Numbered from the stretch's first letter, positions 1 to 11,473 are shown. The stretch: DNA of 64,000 bases from GCA-2722315 sp964415285 (GCA_964415285.1 CAYPZP010000003.1:1-64000); one strand, 5' to 3'. Made by a program: numbers and translations. The notes: generated from the sequence alone by a model not told the origin.

Positions 1-2
1 TG

Positions 3-2567
<2,565 letters not shown>

Positions 2568-2630
2568 GTTCGGGCGGATCGCGACGTCCCCCGCCCGGGG
2601 AAAATTGACCCGAATCATCCAATCCACTAC

Positions 2631-2653
2631 CGATTGTCGCAATCAGACAATCG
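2631..2653. promoter_or_regulatory. Perfect 8-bp inverted repeat, possible operator
   Basis: The arms cgattgtc and gacaatcg are separated by 7 nt, 64 nt after the stop of the AraC-type hybrid regulator. There is no T tract, so it does not look like an intrinsic terminator. A regulator binding site is the more likely reading, but no partner is proven. Confidence 0.35.
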
Positions 2654-2803
2654 AGTGTCGCCTGAGTGCACGCACGCGCCGCGGTCGGACCGTAAGCTGA
2701 AACCAGGAATCGCGGTGGAACAACCCGCCCGCTCCCGGTCAGGCCGCCGCGGTTTCTTACCCTCCAGCACACAGGGTTGCTCACCATGCTGGAATGGGGG
2801 CCG

Positions 2804-2835
2804 GGCCGGCATCCGAAAGGGTGCCGGCCTTTTTT
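2804..2835 (+). terminator. Intrinsic terminator
   Basis: A perfect 8-bp GC stem (ggccggca / tgccggcc) with a 10-nt loop is followed immediately by six T. It should end transcription coming from the hybrid sensor gene 237 nt upstream. It lies only 33 nt before the next start codon, so the GTPase needs its own promoter after or within the hairpin. Confidence 0.8.
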
Positions 2836-2861
2836 CGATTCCGGCGCCGCCGCGTTATGAT
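2834..2861 (+). promoter_or_regulatory. Putative promoter of the DUF3482 GTPase gene (leaderless)
   Basis: A -35-like ttcgat (2834-2839) and a -10-like tatgat (2856-2861) are 16 nt apart. The expected transcription start falls on or beside the ATG at 2869, giving a leaderless mRNA. The preceding terminator makes an internal promoter necessary. Confidence 0.45.
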
Positions 2862-2868
2862 CGATCGC

Positions 2869-4242
2869 ATGAACGCCCCCTCGCTACTTCGCCTGTCGGT
2901 CGTCGGACACACCAACGTCGGCAAGACGTCCCTGATGCGCACGCTGATGCGCGATGCGCGCTTCGGCGAGGTGGCGCCGACCTCGGCGACGACCCGGCAG
3001 ATCCAGGGCGCGAAGTTGCTGGCCGACGGCCGGGCCGAGGTCGAGCTGTTCGACACGCCGGGACTGGAAGACGCCGGCGCGCTCATCGAGCGCCTCGACG
3101 CCTTGCCGTCCGACCGCCACGAGGGGCCCGAACGCATCCGCGCATTCCTGCGCTCCGACGCCGCCGGCGGCCGATTCGAGCAGGAAGCCCGGGTCCTGGG
3201 CCGGTGCCTGGAAAGCGACGCGATGCTCTACGTCATCGACGTGCGCGAACCGATTCTCGGCAAATACCAGGACGAGTTGGCGATTCTGGCGCTGACGGCG
3301 CGCCCGATTCTGCCGGTGCTCAACTTCGTCGCCGACCCGGACGCGCGCAGCGACGACTGGCGCGCAGCGCTGGCGCGAGTCGGGCTGCATGCGGTGGTCG
3401 AATTCGACACCGTCGTGTTTTCGCTGGAATCCGAAGCGCGTCTCTGGCGGCGGCTGGCGACGCTGGCCGAATCGCACGCCGGGGCGCTGGAGCGGCTGAT
3501 CGAGAACCGGAAGACGCAAGCCGCATGGCAGGCGGCAACCGCGCGCGCGATGCTCGCCGACCTGCTCATCGACGCCGCCGCGGCGCGCCGGACCGCGCGG
3601 CGCGGCGACACTGAAGATCTCGAGCACGCGCAGCGATCGCTGGTCGAAGCGATCGGCAAGCGGGAGCAGCGCCTGGTCGATGAACTGCTCGAGCTGTTCC
3701 GCTTCTCCCAAGCCGATCATCAGGGCCTGAGGCTGCCGTTCGACGGCACCGGGTGGCGCCACAGCGCCTTCGATGCAGCCACGTTGGTGGTCATCGCGCC
3801 GGGAACCGGGAGCGGCGCGGCCGCCGGTGCAGCGACCGGTGCGGCCTTCGACGTCGCCTCGGGCGGACTTTCGCTGGGCGCCGGCACGCTGATCGGCGCA
3901 CTGACCGGAGGCGGCGCCGGGGCCGCGTGGCAACTGCGTCGCAAGCTCGTCGATCGCCTGCGCGGGCGGATCGCCGTCCAGGTCGACGATGCCGCGCTGG
4001 CAGTGCTGGCGGCCCGCGCGCTGGCGCTGATCGAAGCGCTCGGCCAGCGCGGCCACGCCGCGCAGTCGCCGATCCGGCTGGAGGGGCCGATCGAGCCGCC
4101 GTGGTCGGATGGCAGCCGCCTGCCCGGGCCGCTCAAGCGTGCCCGGTTCGCGCCGGAAGTCTCAACGCTGAATCGCGGCGGAGAGGCGGACGCCGAACAG
4201 CGCCACGCGCTGGCCTCGCGGCTGCGCGAAGCCCTGCCCTGA
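2869..4242 (+). CDS. GTPase with DUF3482 domain
   Basis: A predicted P-loop GTPase of 457 aa. Walker A is GHTNVGKT (residues 13-20) and the G3 motif is DTPG (62-65); the usual NKxD motif is degenerate (LNFVAD). The C-terminal half is DUF3482 and contains a long Gly/Ala-rich hydrophobic stretch (about 305-360) that could insert in a membrane as a hairpin. I chose the ATG at 2869 because a -10-like hexamer ends 7 nt before it and no Shine-Dalgarno is present; an in-frame ATG at 2857 would give four more residues. In other proteobacteria this family often sits next to a DUF2868 membrane protein, which is not seen here. Cellular role unknown. Confidence 0.85.
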   Translation: MNAPSLLRLSVVGHTNVGKTSLMRTLMRDARFGEVAPTSATTRQIQGAKLLADGRAEVELFDTPGLEDAGALIERLDALPSDRHEGPERIRAFLRSDAAGGRFEQEARVLGRCLESDAMLYVIDVREPILGKYQDELAILALTARPILPVLNFVADPDARSDDWRAALARVGLHAVVEFDTVVFSLESEARLWRRLATLAESHAGALERLIENRKTQAAWQAATARAMLADLLIDAAAARRTARRGDTEDLEHAQRSLVEAIGKREQRLVDELLELFRFSQADHQGLRLPFDGTGWRHSAFDAATLVVIAPGTGSGAAAGAATGAAFDVASGGLSLGAGTLIGALTGGGAGAAWQLRRKLVDRLRGRIAVQVDDAALAVLAARALALIEALGQRGHAAQSPIRLEGPIEPPWSDGSRLPGPLKRARFAPEVSTLNRGGEADAEQRHALASRLREALP

Positions 4243-4299
4243 CGCCGCGCGCCATCGCCCAACCCACCGCGCCGGATCCAGCCTGCGCCGCGTCGCCGA

Positions 4300-4992
4300 T
4301 CAGAGCAACCATTCCGGAACGCGGGCCGCAGCACAACGCATCGCGCGGCGCGCACTTTCAAACCCGGGCAGCATACCGCCGACGCAGTGCCAGAATGCCG
4401 GCGAGTGGTCCGGATGGCGCAGATGCGCCAGCTCATGGGTGAACACGTACTCGACCAGCGGCGGCGACAGGAACAGCAAACGCACGTTGAGTGAGATGGC
4501 GCCGCGCGACGAGCAACTGCCCCAGCGGCTCTTCTGATTGCGCCAGCTCACGTCGAAGAACCGCAATTCGTGGTGCTCGGCCAGCGCCTCCAGCCGAGGC
4601 TGCAGCCGGATTCGGGCCCGCTGCTTCAGCGCGCCGACCAGCACCGACCGGGCGCGCTGCGGATCGCGATCGCGCAGCCCAACCGTGAGATCGCGATCCG
4701 CCCACTGCCAGCCGTCGCGATCCGCGTGCGCATAGACCACCGGCACCCGGCCGACCTCGGCGGCCAGCTCCAGGCGTTGCGGAAACGGTCCGCGCTCGGC
4801 CGGCGGACGGCGCTCGGCCGAAACCCGCTCGCGCGTCCGCTCGATCCACTCGCTCTGCTGCTCGACGAAACGCAGAACGCGAGCCCTGCCGATGCCGGGC
4901 GGCGCAACCACCTCGATGCTGGCGTCCCGGCGGACCCGCAGCTTGATGCGCCGCGCGCGCGGGTGTCGGCGAATATGGACTTCGGGCTTCAT
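4300..4992 (-). CDS. YgjP-type (DUF45/WLM) zinc metallopeptidase
   Basis: A 230-aa protein of the SprT/YgjP-like M48-related family. The zinc-binding signature HELAHLRHPDHS with downstream FW is near the C-terminus, preceded by WGSCSSRG, both hallmarks of the family. The N-terminal half is Arg-rich. The start at 4992 (MKPEVHIRRH) matches the usual family length; the frame stays open further upstream across the alcohol dehydrogenase region, but that extension has no homologous look. It is divergent from the dehydrogenase 93 nt away. Substrate unknown; members are often encoded with DNA/tRNA maintenance genes. Confidence 0.88.
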   Translation of the reverse strand: MKPEVHIRRHPRARRIKLRVRRDASIEVVAPPGIGRARVLRFVEQQSEWIERTRERVSAERRPPAERGPFPQRLELAAEVGRVPVVYAHADRDGWQWADRDLTVGLRDRDPQRARSVLVGALKQRARIRLQPRLEALAEHHELRFFDVSWRNQKSRWGSCSSRGAISLNVRLLFLSPPLVEYVFTHELAHLRHPDHSPAFWHCVGGMLPGFESARRAMRCAAARVPEWLL

Positions 4993-5073
4993 GAGGCCAG
5001 GCGCTGGATCCGGCAAACGAGCGCCAGTGTATGCGCTTCCGGAAAGCGGCGCTCGATCCGGATCCGGCACCGT

Positions 5074-5079
5074 TACACT
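5074..5079 (+). promoter_or_regulatory. Putative -10 box (tacact) of the alcohol dehydrogenase gene
   Basis: The hexamer tacact ends 6 nt before the ATG at 5086, so the transcript would start at or next to the start codon. The -35 region is not convincing. Confidence 0.4.
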
Positions 5080-5085
5080 GGAGAC

Positions 5086-6138
5086 ATGCGCGCGATGGTG
5101 CTGCAACAAACCGCCGAGATCGGCCCGCAAACCGATCCGCTCACCGACACCGATCTTGCCGTGCCCGAGCCGAAGACCGGCGAGGCGCTGTTGCGTGTCG
5201 AGCTGTGCGCGGTGTGTCATACCGAGCTCGACCAGATCGAGGGCCGGGTCGCGACGCCGCTGCCCCGAGTTCCCGGTCACCAGGTCGTCGGCACGGTCGA
5301 GCAGCTCGGAGACGGCGTCGATCCGTCGCTTGGCGGCCGTCGCGTCGGCGTCGGCTGGATTGCCTCGGCCTGCGGCGAATGCCGCTGGTGCGAGCGCGGC
5401 GAAGAGAACCTGTGTCCGGATTTTCGCGCCACCGGCCGCGATATCGACGGCGGCTATGCCGAATTCATGTGCGTCGATGCGCGCTTTCTGCATCTCCTGC
5501 CGGACAGCCTGGCGTCTCACCAGGCCGCGCCGATGCTGTGCGCCGGGGCGATCGGCCTGCGGAGTCTGCGTTTGGCCGGACTGGACGACGGGCAGCCGCT
5601 GGGGCTGACCGGTTTCGGCGCTTCCAACCACCTGGTGCTGGCGCTGGCGCGCGCGCTGCTGCCGAACAGTCCGGTGATGGTCTGGGCGCGAAATCCGGAC
5701 CAGCGCGCGCACGCGCTCGAGGGCGGCGCGCGCTGGGCCGGCGACACGCCCGACGAACCGCCCCGGGCGCCCGATGCGATCATCGACACGACGCCGGTCT
5801 GGACCCCCGTACTGGCCGCACTCGAGCACCTCGCGCCGGGCGGGCGGCTGGTCATCAACGCGATCAGCAAGGAAACCGGCGATCGCGACCGGCTTGCCGA
5901 ACTGGACTACCCGCGCCAGCTCTGGCGCGAAAAGGAGATCAAGAGCGTGGCCAATGTCACGCGCCGCGATATTGCCGACTTTCTGAAAGTCGCCGCGCGC
6001 GAGCAACTCGAGCCCGTGGTCCGGCGACTGCCGCTGGAGCGCGCCAACGAGGCGCTCCGGCGCATCCGCCACGGCGATGTGCACGGCGCGTTCGTTCTCG
6101 ACGTTGCCGACGGCCAAGCGGCACGCGACATCGACTGA
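5086..6138 (+). CDS. Zinc-dependent alcohol dehydrogenase (MDR family)
   Basis: A 350-aa medium-chain dehydrogenase. Catalytic zinc ligands are visible at Cys44 (AVCHTELD) and His65 (PGHQVVG), and the structural zinc lobe has Cys96, Cys99, Cys102 and Cys110 (CGECRWCERGEENLC). The Rossmann half follows from about 160, although its glycine motif (LTGFGASNH) is of the variant seen in the CAD/YjgB-like branch. It probably oxidises or reduces an alcohol/aldehyde pair with NAD(P)H; the substrate cannot be read from sequence. It appears to be a single-gene unit with its own promoter very close to the ATG. Confidence 0.9.
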   Translation: MRAMVLQQTAEIGPQTDPLTDTDLAVPEPKTGEALLRVELCAVCHTELDQIEGRVATPLPRVPGHQVVGTVEQLGDGVDPSLGGRRVGVGWIASACGECRWCERGEENLCPDFRATGRDIDGGYAEFMCVDARFLHLLPDSLASHQAAPMLCAGAIGLRSLRLAGLDDGQPLGLTGFGASNHLVLALARALLPNSPVMVWARNPDQRAHALEGGARWAGDTPDEPPRAPDAIIDTTPVWTPVLAALEHLAPGGRLVINAISKETGDRDRLAELDYPRQLWREKEIKSVANVTRRDIADFLKVAAREQLEPVVRRLPLERANEALRRIRHGDVHGAFVLDVADGQAARDID

Positions 6139-6180
6139 CCGGCCCGGTCAGCGCGGGAGTCCGGATGCGGCGGGCGCGCT

Positions 6181-7005
6181 TCAGCCCGGCGACCGCAGCA
6201 GCCCCTCGAAATCCTCCGGCGAGTTCCAGTCCCGCCGGCACACGTAGCGGGGCAGGTTCCAGCGATCGCTTTCGGCGGTTGCCGGGCCCGGCGAACAGCC
6301 GAGTGCCGCTTCCAGGCCGAGTTCCGGGCCGCGCCGAGGCAGATAGTCGGTGCGCAGATACTCGCTGCTCTGGCCGTAGGGATAGGCGAAGAAGCGCGGG
6401 CGTCGACCGCTGGCGCGCTCGATGTAGTCGCTGGCCTGGTCGACCTCGCCGCGGCATTCGGTCTCGGTTTCGATCAGCGCGAAATCGCCGCGCCGATTGT
6501 CGCGCTGCAACGTGCGCGCCAGCGAGTCGTGGTTATGGTCCCAGCTATGGCTCTCGACGCTCATCAGCCCGCTGGCGTTGGCGGCGCGCCACCAGTCTTC
6601 GCCCCAGACGCCGAGTTCCATCGTCACGCGACGGTCCAGCTCGGCGCGAGCCTCGGGCGAGGCGATGACGAATGTCGTTACGTGCGGCACATGCCCCGCA
6701 CCGGGATCGGCCGTCGTCGAGAAGGCGCGAAGGCGGTCCAGCACGCTGGTCTGCGGACCGCAGGTCGGGTGATCGAAAGCATGGTAGTCCATGACCGAGC
6801 CATCGTCCAGCGTCAGCACGGCGCAGCGCTCGGGCAGCGTCGCCCGGCGCGCGCGCGCCCGGGCCTCGGTCAACGGCAGGATCGTCCAGCCCAGGCGATC
6901 CAGCGCTTCGATATCGGATGAAAACGCGACCAGGTCGTTGCCCCGGTAGCGGTTGTCATGAACGTGGATCGAGTGCCAGGTCAGGATGATGAATCGGTCG
7001 TTCAT
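6181..7005 (-). CDS. Polysaccharide deacetylase family protein
   Basis: A 274-aa NodB-like (carbohydrate esterase 4) protein. The N-terminal FIILTWHSI strand and the LTLDDGSVMDYH segment supply the metal-binding Asp pair region. A later HSWDHNHDS segment gives the His-x4-His ligands, and RFFAYPYGQSS is a typical family motif. There is no clear signal peptide, so it may act on a cytoplasmic or lipid-linked sugar. It lies 14 nt downstream of the NYN-LOTUS gene on the same strand and is probably co-transcribed with it. Substrate unknown. Confidence 0.82.
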   Translation of the reverse strand: MNDRFIILTWHSIHVHDNRYRGNDLVAFSSDIEALDRLGWTILPLTEARARARRATLPERCAVLTLDDGSVMDYHAFDHPTCGPQTSVLDRLRAFSTTADPGAGHVPHVTTFVIASPEARAELDRRVTMELGVWGEDWWRAANASGLMSVESHSWDHNHDSLARTLQRDNRRGDFALIETETECRGEVDQASDYIERASGRRPRFFAYPYGQSSEYLRTDYLPRRGPELGLEAALGCSPGPATAESDRWNLPRYVCRRDWNSPEDFEGLLRSPG

Positions 7006-7019
7006 GGGCCCGGTTGGGT

Positions 7020-7895
7020 TCAGTCGCCGGAGTCGAAGCTCTCGATGATGTAGCCGCCGGACTTTTCATCGTGACGCAGCGTGACCAGGCCGGCGGCCGC
7101 CATCTGCTCGAGCAACTGGCCGAACGACTTGAAGCCGTGGTAACTCTCGCTGAACCCGGGTCGGCGACGCTTGAGCGTCTGCTTGACCATCGAACCCCAG
7201 ATCTTCTCGGATTCGTCGCGGTCACGGTTCAGCGCCTCGATGGTCTCCAGAACCAGGTCGAAGCCCTCTTGGCGGCGCTGCTCTTCGGCGCTCTGCGAAT
7301 CGCTGCCCGCATCGCCGGCGGCATCGGCCGCGCCACCCTTGCCAGTGGACTTCTTGCGCTTTTTCTTGGATTTCTTCTTGGCCGCCTGCTGCTTGCGCTT
7401 GTTCTTCTTCTCGCTGTCGCGCACCAGGTCGTCATAGAAGATGAATTCGTCGCAGTTCGCGGTCAGCAGATCCGAGGTCGAGCTCTTGACGCCGACGCCG
7501 ATGACCAGCTTGTTGTTCTCGCGCAGCTTGCTCACCAGCGGCGAGAAATCCGAGTCGCCGGAGATGACGACGAAGGTATCGACGTGCGCCTTGGTATAAC
7601 ACAGGTCCAGGGCATCGACGACCATCCGGATATCGGCCGAGTTCTTGCCTGACATCCTCAGATGCGGAATCTCGATCAGCTCGAACGCGGCCTCGTGCAT
7701 CGCCGGCTTGAACTCCTTGTACCGGTTCCAGTCGCAATAGGCCTTCTTGACCACGATGTTGCCCTTGAGCAGCAGGCGCTCCAGCACCTTGTTGATGTCG
7801 AACGCCGAATAGCGGGCGTCGCGAACACCCAGCGCGATGTTTTCGAAGTCGCAGAACAGCGCGAGGTTTCGGGTCGGTACGTTCAATGGCGTCAT
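7020..7895 (-). CDS. NYN domain protein with C-terminal LOTUS/OST-HTH domain
   Basis: A 291-aa protein. The N-terminal NYN (LabA/DUF88, PIN-like) domain has its acidic metal-binding residues in FCDFEN (Asp16), SADIRMVVDAL and ISGDSDF, the layout of a single-strand RNA nuclease fold. A Lys-rich linker (about 165-190) with low-complexity KKKSKKKRKK leads to a winged-helix OST-HTH/LOTUS domain (about 215-285). In other organisms such proteins bind or cut RNA (MARF1 and Limkain in animals); the bacterial role is largely unknown. It is the first gene of a probable two-gene unit with the deacetylase. Confidence 0.88.
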   Translation of the reverse strand: MTPLNVPTRNLALFCDFENIALGVRDARYSAFDINKVLERLLLKGNIVVKKAYCDWNRYKEFKPAMHEAAFELIEIPHLRMSGKNSADIRMVVDALDLCYTKAHVDTFVVISGDSDFSPLVSKLRENNKLVIGVGVKSSTSDLLTANCDEFIFYDDLVRDSEKKNKRKQQAAKKKSKKKRKKSTGKGGAADAAGDAGSDSQSAEEQRRQEGFDLVLETIEALNRDRDESEKIWGSMVKQTLKRRRPGFSESYHGFKSFGQLLEQMAAAGLVTLRHDEKSGGYIIESFDSGD

Positions 7896-7993
7896 CCCAG
7901 AGCGGTTTCGTTGCCAAGCTTAGCAGTGAAGAGCGCCGGGCGCCGCGATGCAGGCCCGATCATCGACCGACGCTTTCCTGAGACAATGACCGC

Positions 7994-9829
7994 ATGCAAC
8001 CGGACTTCGAAGCGATCGAGCCGGCGGCGGTCGAATTCGACGGCCGTTGCCCGACCGCGCCGTCGTTCGGCGATCGCTATTTCGGCAGCGCCGACGGCAT
8101 CGGCGAGAGTCGTGCCGTGTTCCTCGAGGGCAACCACCTGTCGACGCGCTTCGCGGCGCTCGACGCTGGTTGCCACTTCGTCATCGGCGAGCTCGGATTC
8201 GGCACCGGTCTCAATGTGCTGCTGGCCGCGAGGCTGTTCGAATCCACAGCGCCGGCCGGCGCCCGACTGAGCCTGATTTCGGCCGAGAAGCATCCGCTCA
8301 GCGCCGGCGACCTGGCGCGGGCACTAGCGGCATGGCCCGAACTGCGGGCCGGGTCGAATCGGCTGTTCGAACGGTATCCGCCGCCGGCTCCGGGATTCCA
8401 CCGCATCGCGCTGGGCGAGCGCATCGATCTGATCCTGATGTTCGGCGATGCGCGCGCGATGTGGGAGGTCCAGCCAACGCCGGTCGATGCCTGGTTCCTC
8501 GACGGGTTCGCGCCGGCGCGCAATCCGGCGATGTGGTCTGCCGGGCTGTTCGAAACGCTCGCCCGACGATCCCGGACCGGGGCGACTCTGGCGACATTCT
8601 CGGCCGCGGGTGCCGTCCGGCGCAGGCTGGCGGAGGCCGGTTTCGAAATCCGGCGCCGCGAGGGATACGGCGACAAACGCCACCGGCTGGAGGGCGAGTA
8701 TCCCGGCAACTGGCGGCCGCGGCGCATCCGGACCGGTTCGGTGTGCATCGTCGGCGCGGGACTGGCCGGGGCGACGACCGCGCGTGCGCTGGCCGAGCGC
8801 GGCTGGCGGGTCGAAGTCCGGGATTCGTCGGGCATCGCCGCCGGCGCATCCGGAAACCGCGCCGGGGTCGTCTACACCACACCCAGCGGAATCGCGACGC
8901 CGCAGAACCGCTTCTACCAGTCCAGCTACCTGAGCGCGCTGCGCTGGCTTGGCGAACGCCAGGCCGGGGCCCGCGGCCTGGCGCGGATGACCGGAGTGGT
9001 CCAGCACGTCACCGGCACGCGCCAGCGCCGCAAGCTGGTCTCGGCGAGCGAGAGCCGGATCTGGCCGGCGGAGATGATGCGCTGGCTCGATGAGTCGAGC
9101 GTTCTGCTGCCGGGCGGCGGCGTGGTGCGGCCGCCGCAGTGGTGCCGCGACCTGCTCGACCACGAGCGAATCGGCTTTCGCGTCGGAGCCGTCACCGGGC
9201 CGTGGCCGGCATCGCGCGAGATCGGCCGGTACGACGTGATCGTGATCTGCACCGGCGCCAGCGAGTCGGGCATCGAGGGCCTGCCGGCGCTGCCGCTGCG
9301 CCGGATACGCGGACAAGTGACCGAGTGCGCCGCTACCGGGGCCAGCCGCGAGTGGCAACGCGCCGAATGCCACGACGGCTACGTCACGCCGGCCATCGAC
9401 GGACGCCATTGCGTGGGCGCGACGTTCGATCTGCGTGACTTCGATCCCGAATCCCGCGACGCGGACGATGCGCGCAATCTGGCCGGGCTGCAAGAGCACC
9501 TGCCTGAACGCTGGAAACAGCTCGGCGGGTCGGACATCGAAGTCACCGGTCAGCGCGTCGGCTTCCGCTGCCAGAGTCGGGATTTCCTGCCGGTCGCCGG
9601 CCCGGTGGCGCCGGTCGGTGACGGCCCGGAGGCACCCGAAGCCTGGGTCAATCTCGCGCACGGCAGCCGCGGACTCAGCGGCACACCGCTCATCGCCGAG
9701 TACATTGCCGACCGGCTGTCCGGGCTGGCGCGGGCCGCGGACGCGAATCTCGCCGCGGCGCTCGCCCCGGGACGTTTCGATCAGCCAGCGTCGCCGGCAA
9801 TCATGAACGGCAGGAACGGTTCGCCTTAG
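7994..9829 (+). CDS. mnmC: Bifunctional tRNA (mnm5s2U34) biosynthesis enzyme MnmC
   Basis: It completes 5-methylaminomethyl-2-thiouridine at the wobble position of several tRNAs. The C-terminal FAD-dependent oxidase removes the carboxymethyl group and the N-terminal SAM-dependent methyltransferase then methylates the amine. Of the 611 aa, residues 1-240 carry the DUF752 methyltransferase (GELGFGTGLN SAM motif; WFLDGFAPARNP). From about 250 the DAO-type Rossmann motif CIVGAGLAGATTA begins, with C-terminal AHGSRGLSGTPL. Length and domain order match the family. A gacaat hexamer ends 6 nt before the ATG. It ends 4 nt inside the convergent HD-GYP gene. Confidence 0.95.
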   Translation: MQPDFEAIEPAAVEFDGRCPTAPSFGDRYFGSADGIGESRAVFLEGNHLSTRFAALDAGCHFVIGELGFGTGLNVLLAARLFESTAPAGARLSLISAEKHPLSAGDLARALAAWPELRAGSNRLFERYPPPAPGFHRIALGERIDLILMFGDARAMWEVQPTPVDAWFLDGFAPARNPAMWSAGLFETLARRSRTGATLATFSAAGAVRRRLAEAGFEIRRREGYGDKRHRLEGEYPGNWRPRRIRTGSVCIVGAGLAGATTARALAERGWRVEVRDSSGIAAGASGNRAGVVYTTPSGIATPQNRFYQSSYLSALRWLGERQAGARGLARMTGVVQHVTGTRQRRKLVSASESRIWPAEMMRWLDESSVLLPGGGVVRPPQWCRDLLDHERIGFRVGAVTGPWPASREIGRYDVIVICTGASESGIEGLPALPLRRIRGQVTECAATGASREWQRAECHDGYVTPAIDGRHCVGATFDLRDFDPESRDADDARNLAGLQEHLPERWKQLGGSDIEVTGQRVGFRCQSRDFLPVAGPVAPVGDGPEAPEAWVNLAHGSRGLSGTPLIAEYIADRLSGLARAADANLAAALAPGRFDQPASPAIMNGRNGSP

Positions 9830-11130
9830 GGTGCAGCTGAATCGGCAGCCCGCCCTTCCTGATCGAGTGTCTCGTGCAGGTCGACTTCCAGCGCGCCATC
9901 GACCAGCACTTCCGCGACCCGGAGCCGCTGGTCCGGATGCCTCTCGTTGTGCTCGGCCAGGTCCAGTCTCGCCGCGATTCGGGCTTCGCCGTCGGTTTCC
10001 TCGATCAACCGGACCAGCGGCCACAGCCGGTGATGGTGGCTGGCGCGAAGAACGATGGCGGCGCGGCCGTCGGACAAGCGCACCACGGTGCCAGGCGTGA
10101 TCCAGCCGAGAAACTGAATCAGCGATTCGACCATCTCGCGATCGAACTGCGTTCCCCGCTGCTTCCAGAGAATCCCGAGCGCTTCGTGATGCGAGCGCGC
10201 TTTCCGATACGGTCGGTTCGAAGTGATCGCATCGTATGCATCGGAGACCGCGACGAGGACGCCGAGGGGATCCAGGTCGCCGGTGCATCGTCCCGAAGGA
10301 TAGCCTCCGCCGTCGGGGCGCTCGTGGTGCTCGAGAACGGCCGTGGAAACCGCGGAAGGAATCTGCTCGTCCTCGACCAGCATCTCGTAACCCAGCCGGG
10401 AATGCTCCTTGATTTCTTCATATTCTTCCAACGTCAGGCGCCCACGCTTGTTGAGGACGTTCGCGTCCAGCTTCATCTTGCCGAGGTCGTGGAGCAGACC
10501 CGCCAGTCCGGCGCACTCGATTCGCTCGCGCGGCCATTCCAGTGCCTGGGCCAGGCCCATCGAGAGAACCGCCACGTTGACGCAATGCTGCGCCGTGTAC
10601 TTGTCAACACTCTTGATGCGGGTCAGCCAGACCATGGCCGCCGCGTTCTTCTCCAGCCTGGATGCAACCGTCGAGACCAGTTCCCGGGCTTCGGTGGCAT
10701 CGAGCTTCCCGCGGGTCCTGATATTGAGGATCAGCGACTCGGCCTGGTGACGCAGCATCTTGTGCATCTCCAGCGACTCTTCGACGATTTCGCGATCGAA
10801 TCGCGCGCGCCGGAGCACGTTGATCGCCGCCTGCTCGTCGCTCATGTAGCCGCGTTCCTTGGCCGAACGCGGTGACCGATTCCAACTCTGGCGAGTGGGG
10901 GCGAAGCGCGCTGCGCTGCGCAACAGGTCGACGACCACCCACTGACAGCGGCGCCGGAACCACTCGATCTGCACCTCGTCGGTGATCATCACGCCTTCTA
11001 GCGGGAAGGGCGTTCCGATCCAGGGGCGGTCCGTCCGGGCAACGAAATGCCCTTCCTGGAGGTGTTCGGGCTCCAGAAGGATCTCGTTTTCCCACAGGAG
11101 AATCCGCTTCGAGTCGGAATCCATACTCAT
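9826..11130 (-). CDS. HD-GYP cyclic-di-GMP phosphodiesterase with DUF3391
   Basis: A 434-aa protein. An N-terminal DUF3391 (about 10-130) precedes an HD-GYP domain with His214-Asp215 (LLHDLGKMKLD), His268-His269 (LEHHERPDGGGYPSG) and the GYP signature intact. It should therefore be an active c-di-GMP hydrolase that lowers c-di-GMP and favours motility over biofilm. No membrane segment or receiver is present, so input probably comes through DUF3391 or partner proteins. It has a GGAG-like ribosome site about 10 nt upstream and a 343-nt upstream gap. It is convergent with mnmC, overlapping by 4 nt. Confidence 0.93.
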   Translation of the reverse strand: MSMDSDSKRILLWENEILLEPEHLQEGHFVARTDRPWIGTPFPLEGVMITDEVQIEWFRRRCQWVVVDLLRSAARFAPTRQSWNRSPRSAKERGYMSDEQAAINVLRRARFDREIVEESLEMHKMLRHQAESLILNIRTRGKLDATEARELVSTVASRLEKNAAAMVWLTRIKSVDKYTAQHCVNVAVLSMGLAQALEWPRERIECAGLAGLLHDLGKMKLDANVLNKRGRLTLEEYEEIKEHSRLGYEMLVEDEQIPSAVSTAVLEHHERPDGGGYPSGRCTGDLDPLGVLVAVSDAYDAITSNRPYRKARSHHEALGILWKQRGTQFDREMVESLIQFLGWITPGTVVRLSDGRAAIVLRASHHHRLWPLVRLIEETDGEARIAARLDLAEHNERHPDQRLRVAEVLVDGALEVDLHETLDQEGRAADSAAP

Positions 11131-11473
11131 CGTTCAATCGTCTCCGCGCCCGCTGCATTCTCCCTACTGCAGGGTCGACCATTCTACGACCGGTCCGATC
11201 GACTGCGCACCAGTGTATGTCTCCCGGGGGTCCGGTCGCAAATCGACGCCGTCGGGGGCGATGGTCCGTAGGCCGGCCGGGGTCGTCACGCGGGTTCGGC
11301 AGGCCAGGCTACGCCGGCGGGGGAACCTTGGCGGTTACGGTCGGTTTCGGGCCTTTCGAATCACTCCGGCAGCCATTCGAGGACCGAGCCGGGAGAGCGC
11401 ACGGTCCGATTCCACGACGCCCGGCCGATCAGGGCGCTGCGCAGGGCCGCTCCCGCCCCTGCCGGGCCGTGGA
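11131..11473. other. Intergenic region between the TPR gene and the HD-GYP gene
   Basis: Both flanking genes run on the minus strand. Two minus-strand -10-like hexamers can be seen, TACACT (11217-11212) and TAGAAT (11186-11181), either of which could drive the HD-GYP gene. No convincing terminator or open frame with good coding character was found. Confidence 0.3.

Noticed and set aside
4993..6117. Minus-strand frame extending the YgjP-type peptidase to 605 codons
   Set aside because: The extension is antisense to a well-supported alcohol dehydrogenase and has no family resemblance; the peptidase has a normal length from 4992.
8324..10288. 654-codon minus-strand frame opposite mnmC
   Set aside because: It is a GC-rich shadow of the verified mnmC frame; its composition is Arg/Pro/Gly-rich with no domain.
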